Below, piece by piece: positions 15,272 through 19,975 of a stretch of 19,975 nucleotides of DNA. The notes beneath the pieces were generated by a model. It was not told the DNA's origin. It did no database searches and saw only the letters and a program-made list of their open reading frames with translations. Both the position numbers and the translations under genes were made by a program. The number at the start of each line of letters is the position of its first letter. Within the stretch, counting starts at the first letter, position 1. The stretch comes from Candidatus Gastranaerophilales bacterium. GTDB lineage: Bacteria > Cyanobacteriota > Vampirovibrionia > Gastranaerophilales > CAJFVJ01. The DNA lies in contig JAQUTS010000014.1 of the NCBI GenBank assembly GCA_028694275.1, forward strand, positions 1-19,975, read 5' to 3'.

Positions 15272-17317
15272 CTAGATAACTATTTTGCTAAAATCAGCAA
15301 TGAGCTCGAATTTTGATTTGACAGATGCCAAAAGGTTAATCCTATTTTGCTTAACTTTTTCATCTTTATCCATAACCAAAACATCATCAAAGAACTTACT
15401 GATAGGCTCACCAATAGACTTAAGGCCAATTACAAGAGTGTCATAACCGTTTTTATCATCAATAGCTTGCAAGGCACTACAAAGCCCCTTTTCCGCATCA
15501 AATACAAACAAAGACTCATCAAAAGAATCTGCTTTTGCATCTTTTATAATACGTATAATACGATTTATCGAATCATTCAGTTTTTCAAAATCAGACCCCG
15601 CCGCCAAAGAAGTCAAAAGATCAAGACGAAGCTTCAAATCACAAATATCCTCTAAAGGTGATTTCACAGAACAAACTGCGTCAATAAGATCGTATTTGTA
15701 GTTTTGTTGAAGCAAAATTTTAAGTCTTCCGACAAAAAATTCATTTATATCAACCAAAAGTGCCGCCTTATCAGAAATTTCGATAGGTGCTTCATCAATG
15801 GTTTTGGCAATAATATCAAAAATATCAACTTGGAGGTCATTTTTCAGAACAGTAGTAATCACACCAAGAGTTGCTCTTCTGATACCTAATGGATCCGCAG
15901 ATCCTGTAGGTTTTTTGCCCACAGCAAAAGTTGTCACAATGGTGTCAATTTTGTCCACGATACCAACCACTTGGCCTTCAATTGATTGGGCCACATCACT
16001 ATCAGCTCCCAGTGGAAAATAATGTTCTTTGATACCATTTGCAACTGCTTGCGTTTCACCTGTCTTAAGAGCGTAATTTGCACCAATAAAGCCTTCAAGC
16101 TCAGTAAATTCATAAACAAGTTTCGTCAAAAGATCAGCTTTGCATAGTAATGCAGTACGCTCAATGGAAGCTTTCTCAGAAACTTTTCCCATTTTTTCAG
16201 CCAAATAACCAGCCAGCCTAACGAGCCTTTTGGACTTGTTACACATAGTACCAAGACCTTTTTGAAAAGTAATACCGTTTAGATCTTCGACTCTGTCAAC
16301 AAGCTTCTTTTTAAGGTCTTCATCGTAGAAAAACTTACCATCTTCAAGACGAGCTTTGATAACTCTTTCATTACCGATTTTGATATTTTCAAAATCATTT
16401 CCTAAATAATTGGCCATTGTAATAAAGTTATTAGTCAATTTGCCGTTTTTATCATAAACAGGGAAATATCTCTGATGAGACTTCATAACAGTAACTGTAA
16501 CTTCATCAGGGATCTCAAGATATTCTTCAACAAAGCTGCACATAACGGGTACAGGCCATTCTACAATATTTGTAATTTCTTCCAAAAGTTCTTCATCGGG
16601 CTTTATTATACCGCCGACTTCTTGTGCTTTTTTCTCCAAAAGCTCCAAAACAAGAGCCTTTCTCTCATTTTGATCAACTATTACATTAGCTTTTTTCATA
16701 GTTTCAAAATATGAATCTATAGAGGCTATTTCAATTTCTTTATTTTCAGAGAATCTGTGCCCTCTTGAGATTTTAGATGATTCCACATCAGCAATTTTAA
16801 TTTTGATTTCTTCATTATCCATCAACGAAACCATCCATCTCACAGGACGAGAAAATTTGATATCAAAATCAGCCCATCTCATAAAATAAGCCCCCTGAAG
16901 CTTCAGTACAGCCACAGGAACTTCGGTTTGTAAAACCTCTTTTGTATCAAGACCTTTTTGCTCAACACTTGCAAAAACGTAATCTACGCCGTTTTCTGAT
17001 TTAATTTGCAAATCACACTCTGTCAAGCCTTGTTTTTTCATAAAACCAATTCCGGCTTGGGTTAAAGAACCATCTTGGGAATAAGCAACTTTTGCAGGAG
17101 GCCCTTTGATAGATTTGGTGATATCTGGCTGTTTGGCAACAAGACCATCAACAAAAACAACAAGCCTTCTGGGTGTAGCATAAGTATCAATTGAAGAATA
17201 TGGCAAGCCTTGAGTTTCAAACATTTTAGTAAATTCTGACTTCAATTGCTCACAAGCAGACGGAATAAACTTATAAGGTAACTCTTCAACTCCGATTTCC
17301 AACAAATATTTTGACAC
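15272..17317 (-). CDS. glyS: Glycyl-tRNA synthetase beta subunit
   Basis: GlyS pairs with GlyQ to form the alpha2beta2 bacterial GlyRS that charges tRNA-Gly; the beta chain binds tRNA. The protein is 681 aa, in the usual range. It opens with the family signature SKYLLEIGVEELPYKF, followed by YATPRRLVVFV, RWADFDIKFSRPVRWMV, SHQRYFPVYDKNGKLTNNF and NERVIKARLEDGKFFYDEDL, all typical of GlyS. The C-terminal region is the anticodon-binding-like helical domain. The frame is open to a TTG at 17332, but the GTG at 17317 is preferred: GAGGAAG lies just upstream, and the signature then starts at residue 2. glyQ is not adjacent upstream, where a divergent gene begins, nor elsewhere in the window, so it must be encoded elsewhere. 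Confidence 0.97.
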   Translation of the reverse strand: MSKYLLEIGVEELPYKFIPSACEQLKSEFTKMFETQGLPYSSIDTYATPRRLVVFVDGLVAKQPDITKSIKGPPAKVAYSQDGSLTQAGIGFMKKQGLTECDLQIKSENGVDYVFASVEQKGLDTKEVLQTEVPVAVLKLQGAYFMRWADFDIKFSRPVRWMVSLMDNEEIKIKIADVESSKISRGHRFSENKEIEIASIDSYFETMKKANVIVDQNERKALVLELLEKKAQEVGGIIKPDEELLEEITNIVEWPVPVMCSFVEEYLEIPDEVTVTVMKSHQRYFPVYDKNGKLTNNFITMANYLGNDFENIKIGNERVIKARLEDGKFFYDEDLKKKLVDRVEDLNGITFQKGLGTMCNKSKRLVRLAGYLAEKMGKVSEKASIERTALLCKADLLTKLVYEFTELEGFIGANYALKTGETQAVANGIKEHYFPLGADSDVAQSIEGQVVGIVDKIDTIVTTFAVGKKPTGSADPLGIRRATLGVITTVLKNDLQVDIFDIIAKTIDEAPIEISDKAALLVDINEFFVGRLKILLQQNYKYDLIDAVCSVKSPLEDICDLKLRLDLLTSLAAGSDFEKLNDSINRIIRIIKDAKADSFDESLFVFDAEKGLCSALQAIDDKNGYDTLVIGLKSIGEPISKFFDDVLVMDKDEKVKQNRINLLASVKSKFELIADFSKIVI

Positions 17318-17350
17318 TTTTAGCTTCCTCAATATACTTTTTCAGTATCA

Positions 17351-17380
17351 ATTATAATTTAAAAACAAACTTAAATACAA
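17351..17380 (-). promoter_or_regulatory. Promoter for glyS
   Basis: A perfect TATAAT on the minus strand (complement of 17351-17356) follows TTGTAT (complement of 17375-17380) by 18 bp. The start would be near 17345, giving a leader of about 28 nt that carries the GAGGAAG site. No T-box fits in a leader of this length. Confidence 0.6.
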
Positions 17381-17398
17381 CTTAAAATTAAACTTAAA
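17368..17398. repeat. Three phased AACTTAAA repeats at the glyS promoter
   Basis: AACTTAAA occurs at 17368-17375, 17379-17386 and 17391-17398, with start-to-start distances of 11 and 12 bp, close to one helical turn. They overlap and lie upstream of the glyS -35 box, where they could act as an UP-like curved element or as a regulator site. Confidence 0.55.
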
Positions 17399-17456
17399 AA
17401 TTAAACTATCCGACGTATTTAAAAAGCATAAGCTGTAATAAACTGGGATTAAATTA

Positions 17457-17462
17457 TATAAT
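17457..17462 (+). promoter_or_regulatory. Possible -10 box for the 124-aa membrane protein gene
   Basis: TATAAT lies 29 bp before the start codon, with no convincing -35 at the usual distance. The surrounding sequence is almost pure A/T, so a chance match is quite possible. Confidence 0.3.
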
Positions 17463-17491
17463 AAATACCAGAAAAGAGGACAAACACTACA

Positions 17492-17866
17492 ATGAAGGCC
17501 TTTTACACAATTCATATATTAGCGTTGATTGAAATAATTGCAGCAGTTTTAGCAGTATCAAAGCTGCAAGATTTGACAAAAAAAATCAAACTTCTTCAAA
17601 CAGACTTAAAGCAAAAAACGGATATAAATCTTGAAAATATGAAAAAATTAAAAGACTTATGCTACTGTTTTAATGACAAATATGTCAACAAATCCAAAAT
17701 CACATTCGGTTTTATCAAAAAAATTTTAACGGATGTATTGATTAACGGTTTAATCGGTCGATTATTTTTTGCCAAAAAGCCTTTTTTGCCCAAAATCATT
17801 AAAGGCGGAAACATTTTATTCTGGTTTGTATTGTCATTCTTATTATTCAGAGGAAAAAATGCTTAA
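17492..17866 (+). CDS. Hypothetical small membrane protein, 124 aa
   Basis: The family is not recognised. It has an N-terminal transmembrane helix (about residues 4-23, TIHILALIEIIAAVLAVSKL), then a charged coiled-coil-like stretch (about 25-55, LTKKIKLLQTDLKQKTDINL). A C-terminal hydrophobic stretch (about 105-120, NILFWFVLSFLLFRG) is probably a second membrane segment. The middle is Lys-rich with two Cys (LCYCF). The ATG is preceded by GAGG at the rather long distance of 12 nt. The gene is divergent from glyS and lies directly before the ytxH cluster, whose promoter starts 15 bp after its stop. By topology it may belong with these small envelope proteins, but no homology is claimed. Confidence 0.7.
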   Translation: MKAFYTIHILALIEIIAAVLAVSKLQDLTKKIKLLQTDLKQKTDINLENMKKLKDLCYCFNDKYVNKSKITFGFIKKILTDVLINGLIGRLFFAKKPFLPKIIKGGNILFWFVLSFLLFRGKNA

Positions 17867-17880
17867 AACAGGCAAAAAGC

Positions 17881-17889
17881 TGGTATAAT
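17881..17889 (+). promoter_or_regulatory. Extended -10 promoter of the ytxH - DUF948 - ytxH cluster
   Basis: TGGTATAAT is a perfect extended -10 (TGnTATAAT), which can work without a good -35, and no good -35 is seen. The start would be near 17896, about 30 nt before the ATG. The leader carries a full GGAGGT (17910-17915), the strongest SD in the window, pointing to high expression. Confidence 0.65.
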
Positions 17890-17925
17890 TTACTTATATA
17901 ATTTTTTACGGAGGTAAAATCAAAT

Positions 17926-18240
17926 ATGTCAAAAGATAATGAAGGAATTTCGTTCGGTATGGGTATACTGCTGGGAGTAGCAGCAGGTATAGCAGCAGGC
18001 ATAATGCTTGCACCCGAATCAGGTGAAAAAACAAGAGAAAAAGTAAAAGAAACTCTAGAAAATATTAAAAGTACACTTCCTGAAGATGTAGACTATGCAA
18101 AAAAAGCAGGTCTTGAGTCATTGGAAAAACTCAAAATTTCAGTAGAAGGACAAATCCAAAAAGTAAACGATTACATCAAAGCAAACAAACTCGCTTCTGC
18201 CAAGAAAAAAGAAGACGAAGAATCAGGCTTTGAATTATAA
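17926..18240 (+). CDS. YtxH-domain protein, 104 aa
   Basis: The protein has a Gly/Ala-rich membrane segment at residues 8-29 (FGMGILLGVAAGIAAGIMLA), followed by the YtxH signature APESGEKTREKVKE and a charged helical tail (about 35-104) ending in Lys/Glu-rich sequence. YtxH proteins are small membrane proteins of unclear role; in Bacillus subtilis ytxH sits in the general-stress ytxGHJ operon. The SD is GGAGGT 10 nt before the ATG. The stop codon runs directly into the AAAGGAG of the next gene, so translation of the two is probably coupled. I see no catalytic residues, which fits a structural or membrane-associated stress role. Confidence 0.88.
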   Translation: MSKDNEGISFGMGILLGVAAGIAAGIMLAPESGEKTREKVKETLENIKSTLPEDVDYAKKAGLESLEKLKISVEGQIQKVNDYIKANKLASAKKKEDEESGFEL

Positions 18241-18251
18241 AGGAGCAAATT

Positions 18252-18611
18252 GTGCAAGATTTATCACCACTTTTACAGCAGTCACTAATATTTTTTGCTT
18301 ATACAACAACGGTAGTTCTCGTCGTAATAGCATTTTATTTAATAAAACTGCTTATAGAATTGTCTCAACTGACTAAAACATCACAAGATATTGCCGCACT
18401 TGTCAAGCAAGAACTCGAGCCCACAATCACGGAGCTACAGTTAGCACTAAAAAACGTAAATGCTATTGCCTCAACAGCGGATGAAAAAGTTGAAGCTATA
18501 AAGAATAATGTAAGCTCAATCATCAACCCGTTACAATCAAATTTGGCAAAACTAAAATTAGGGATATTAAAAAGCATCTCTAAAGGTATTAACGTATTTT
18601 TAAACAAATAA
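18252..18611 (+). CDS. DUF948-like membrane protein, 119 aa (YtxG-type)
   Basis: One N-terminal transmembrane helix (about residues 11-33, FFAYTTTVVLVVIAFYLIKLL) is followed by a long amphipathic helical tail (LSQLTKTSQDIAALVKQELEP, then ALKNVNAIASTADEKVEAIKNNVSSII). This layout and the spacing of small and hydrophobic residues match DUF948 proteins, whose tails resemble chemoreceptor coiled coils. The Bacillus example, YtxG, is encoded next to ytxH, as here. The start is GTG with AAAGGAG 7-8 nt upstream; no other in-frame start fits the membrane helix. The family call rests on pattern and on neighbourhood. Its stop again overlaps the AGGAG of the next gene. Confidence 0.75.
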   Translation: MQDLSPLLQQSLIFFAYTTTVVLVVIAFYLIKLLIELSQLTKTSQDIAALVKQELEPTITELQLALKNVNAIASTADEKVEAIKNNVSSIINPLQSNLAKLKLGILKSISKGINVFLNK

Positions 18612-18623
18612 GGAGACCACAAT

Positions 18624-18878
18624 ATGTCAGCAGATAAATTTTTTGCAGGGTTCATTGTCGGAGGCGCCTTAGGAGCGTTGGCCGGTATACTGTTAGCCCC
18701 ATCCTCAGGAGAAGTAACAAGAAAAAATATCTCTAAAAAAACTAACGAAGTACGTTCAAAAGCTGAATCTTCGATGAAAGATATTCAATCAAAAACAGAA
18801 GTTATGGTGGATGAAATCCAAAAAAAGGGCGACGAACTTTTACACAAAGTTCAAAGCCTCATCCCAAGCAATAACTAA
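18624..18878 (+). CDS. YtxH-domain protein, 84 aa (second copy)
   Basis: This is a second YtxH protein. The membrane segment (residues 6-27, FAGFIVGGALGALAGILLA) leads into APSSGEVTRKNISKK, the same AP-x-SG-x-x-TR signature as the first copy. A charged helical tail ends at PSNN. The two copies share the signature but differ in length and tail sequence, so they are diverged paralogues rather than a recent duplication. AAGGAG at the upstream gene's stop serves as SD, 11-12 nt before the ATG. The TAA shares bases with the TAG of the convergent 241-aa gene. Confidence 0.86.
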   Translation: MSADKFFAGFIVGGALGALAGILLAPSSGEVTRKNISKKTNEVRSKAESSMKDIQSKTEVMVDEIQKKGDELLHKVQSLIPSNN

Positions 18879-19600
18879 CCTGTTTGAGAAATAATATTGT
18901 CATACTGACAAACTTCATTAAAAGTCATTTTGCCGTCATTATTTGGCGGCAAAAAACTTAGTGCACCTTTATAAGCTACCAATTCGGGATTATCAACCGG
19001 CGAATGGTAAAAATTAATATCAGCCTTAGGATTAATATTGGTAATTGATTCAAGGATTTTTTCTGTTGTTTTTTGTGTTACAAGAGTGTCTCCAGGGAAA
19101 ATATTAATCTTATTAAAATAAGGGAATTCTTTAAGCAAGAAAGCTTCTAATTCCCACTGAGGAGTATCATGATGCACATGATACAAAAAATGCTCTCCAA
19201 CGCTTTCATCAACCAAATGAACAGCAGAGCAAGTATGTACATCTTTTGTACTCAAAGGAGTATCCAAGTCCGCTTTTAGCCACCCACCGCCATAACAAGT
19301 GGCTTTTTTATCATTTTTTTCGAACAAAGATTCTGTTGATATCCCTGCAGATCTACTCACAGGGCCTTCATATTTAGGCAAAATACTTGATTCACGAGAA
19401 GAATAGCCAAAAATCTTCTTTTCTAACGGCACCTTATATATAGGATGGGAAAATATTTTTGCCCTATAAGCTTGCACCACATCATATCCGGGCAAAGAAT
19501 AATCCTCTGCAAATTTTTGAGCTTCTTTGGAAAATTTCTTTGAATCCCGAAAAGACTTACCGCTAAAATTAACTTGTGAACAAGATATGCTGTTAATCAT
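18875..19600 (-). CDS. Hypothetical protein, 241 aa, possible Cys/His hydrolase core
   Basis: The family is not recognised. The frame is open to a TTG at 19675, but its first codons run through a terminator-like hairpin and its T tract, so the ATG at 19600 is chosen; no clear SD precedes it. The C-terminal half holds DVHTCSAVHLVD (C124), then FLYHVHHDTPQWELEAFL (H141, H143, H144), then a beta-alpha segment and NFYHSP (H199). A Cys on a strand followed by a His on the next strand recalls the CheD/CNF1/NTAN1 class of Cys-dependent deamidases and amidases. This is a hypothesis from layout only. The N-terminal half is charged and without known motifs. No signal peptide is present from this start. 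The gene is convergent with the ytxH cluster and overlaps it by 4 bp. Confidence 0.65.
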   Translation of the reverse strand: MINSISCSQVNFSGKSFRDSKKFSKEAQKFAEDYSLPGYDVVQAYRAKIFSHPIYKVPLEKKIFGYSSRESSILPKYEGPVSRSAGISTESLFEKNDKKATCYGGGWLKADLDTPLSTKDVHTCSAVHLVDESVGEHFLYHVHHDTPQWELEAFLLKEFPYFNKINIFPGDTLVTQKTTEKILESITNINPKADINFYHSPVDNPELVAYKGALSFLPPNNDGKMTFNEVCQYDNIISQTG

Positions 19601-19647
19601 ATTTTGTATAAAGCAAAAAGAAAAAATAATTGCTAAATTTTTGCAAT

Positions 19648-19671
19648 AAAAAAGCTCCTTGGGATAGGAGC
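19648..19671 (-). terminator. Intrinsic terminator or attenuator hairpin upstream of the 241-aa gene
   Basis: On the minus strand GCTCCT, a 6-nt loop and AGGAGC form a 6-bp GC-rich stem (19666-19671 with 19654-19659), followed by six T residues (complement of 19648-19653). It lies 48 bp before the ATG of the 241-aa gene. It could end a small RNA, attenuate transcription into the 241-aa gene, or simply terminate the minus-strand gene at the right edge. Confidence 0.65.
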
Positions 19672-19761
19672 GCAAATCTTTTGGGATTTAAAATTTCAGT
19701 TGGGGGTAAGGGAAGGGTTGGTTTGTTGTGGGTTTAAAATCTTTTATTGTTCCTTACATAT
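19648..19761 (-). ncRNA. Candidate small RNA or long leader with C-rich stretch
   Basis: A minus-strand promoter at 19768-19795 and the hairpin at 19648-19671 would bound a transcript of about 114 nt without an open frame of note. Its middle (complement of about 19700-19735) is C- and pyrimidine-rich, reading CCCACAACAAACCAACCC and then CUUCCCUUACCCCC, and is unlike the A/T-rich surroundings. Such a segment could pair with Shine-Dalgarno sites. This is inference from the layout; the same bases could be the 5' leader of the 241-aa gene or the 3' UTR of the gene at the right edge. Confidence 0.35.
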
Positions 19762-19767
19762 ATATAA

Positions 19768-19795
19768 AGTATATACTGAGTGTATAATTGCGCAA
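19768..19795 (-). promoter_or_regulatory. Candidate minus-strand promoter
   Basis: TTGCGC (complement of 19790-19795) is followed after 16 bp by TATACT (complement of 19768-19773). The -35 lies within the perfect palindrome ATTGCGCAAT (19787-19796), which could be an operator. The start would be near 19761. Confidence 0.45.
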
Positions 19796-19874
19796 TACTA
19801 CCACTTTTGTTACATTTGTTTACACAAATAGACAAAAGAAATATCAAAACAGCTTGAAATAGGTCATTTTGAGG

Positions 19875-19975
19875 CTATTTTAAAAAATAAATTTTAGTAT
19901 CCCCGTATAGCTTTTCTTTAATAACAGACAAACCTTCAGGGATAGTGTATTCTAAAGGAGCCTCAACAATCAAAA
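19875..19975 (-). CDS. C-terminal end of an unidentified protein (partial)
   Basis: Reading the minus strand from the right edge gives 32 codons ending in TAG at 19875-19877. The peptide has ordinary composition (LIVEAPLEYTIPEGLSVI, then a short charged stretch, then IYFLK). Its codon use and the lack of stops in a very AT-rich stretch support the 3' end of a real gene whose start lies beyond the window. Too little is present to name it. Confidence 0.6.
   Translation of the reverse strand, partial: LIVEAPLEYTIPEGLSVIKEKLYGDTKIYFLK

Noticed and set aside
17318..17491. T-box riboswitch upstream of glyS
   Set aside because: The leader from the predicted start is under 30 nt and shows neither the T-box core nor a terminator hairpin.
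17857..17893. A terminator after the 124-aa gene
   Set aside because: The only inverted sequence there is a weak match between GCTT and AAGC with no T tract, and the stretch is better read as the extended -10 promoter of the ytxH cluster.
19601..19675. TTG start giving a 266-aa protein with a hydrophobic, signal-like N-terminus
   Set aside because: The hydrophobic run comes from the T-rich tail of the hairpin and following T-rich sequence (Phe and Ile codons). A transcript ending or pausing there fits better, and the ATG at 19600 is a normal start.
19780..19800. Plus-strand promoter using TATAAT at 19783-19788
   Set aside because: No -35 at the right distance, no TGn extension and no plus-strand gene downstream; the minus-strand reading of the same region fits better.

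Overview
The window is AT-rich, compact bacterial chromosome, with short intergenic gaps and clear Shine-Dalgarno sites. The gene set is core metabolism plus envelope genes of unknown function. There are no rRNAs, tRNAs, transposases or CRISPR arrays, and I see no sign of a recent mobile element. A radical SAM protein fused to a DUF2344 domain and followed directly by RNase E/G, a very long AsmA-like membrane-anchored protein (which implies an outer membrane), separate-subunit GlyRS and the low GC content together fit a non-photosynthetic cyanobacterial relative (Vampirovibrionia/Melainabacteria, Gastranaerophilales-like). That placement is inference; no marker gene in the window proves it.

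Layout. (1) 1-157: an intrinsic terminator of an upstream gene and a likely promoter. (2) 158-5165, plus strand: a four-gene operon of a 107-aa unknown protein, the B12-binding-type radical SAM/DUF2344 fusion, RNase E/G with a basic disordered tail, and a 155-aa exported or membrane protein. Neighbouring genes overlap or nearly touch. (3) 5166-6690, minus strand: a Cys-rich 88-aa protein, the ribosome-biogenesis GTPase EngB coupled by an ATGA overlap to an 81-aa unknown, and a 103-aa coiled-coil protein. (4) 6872-8847, plus: a secreted 238-aa protein and cinA. (5) 8840-9754, minus: a 304-aa all-helical unknown. (6) 9916-10689, plus: a secreted alpha/beta-hydrolase-fold protein in which all three catalytic triad positions look replaced. 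(7) 10686-17317, minus: the 1491-aa AsmA-like protein and, upstream of it, glyS. (8) 17492-18878, plus: a small membrane protein, then a ytxH - DUF948 - ytxH cluster resembling the Bacillus ytxGHJ neighbourhood. (9) 18875-19600, minus: a 241-aa protein with a possible Cys/His hydrolase core. (10) 19601-19975: a regulatory stretch with a promoter, a C-rich RNA and a terminator hairpin, then the 3' end of another minus-strand gene running off the window.

Five starts were moved from the longest open frame on ribosome-binding-site or context evidence: the 155-aa protein, the 88-aa protein, the 304-aa protein, glyS (GTG) and the 241-aa protein. The AsmA-like gene appears to start with TTG. Every convergent gene pair in the window abuts or overlaps at the stop codons with no terminator between them. 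The best candidates for something undescribed are the triad-less hydrolase, the possible small RNA or attenuator near 19.7 kb, the 304-aa helical protein with a duplicated NPF motif, and the 241-aa putative Cys hydrolase.
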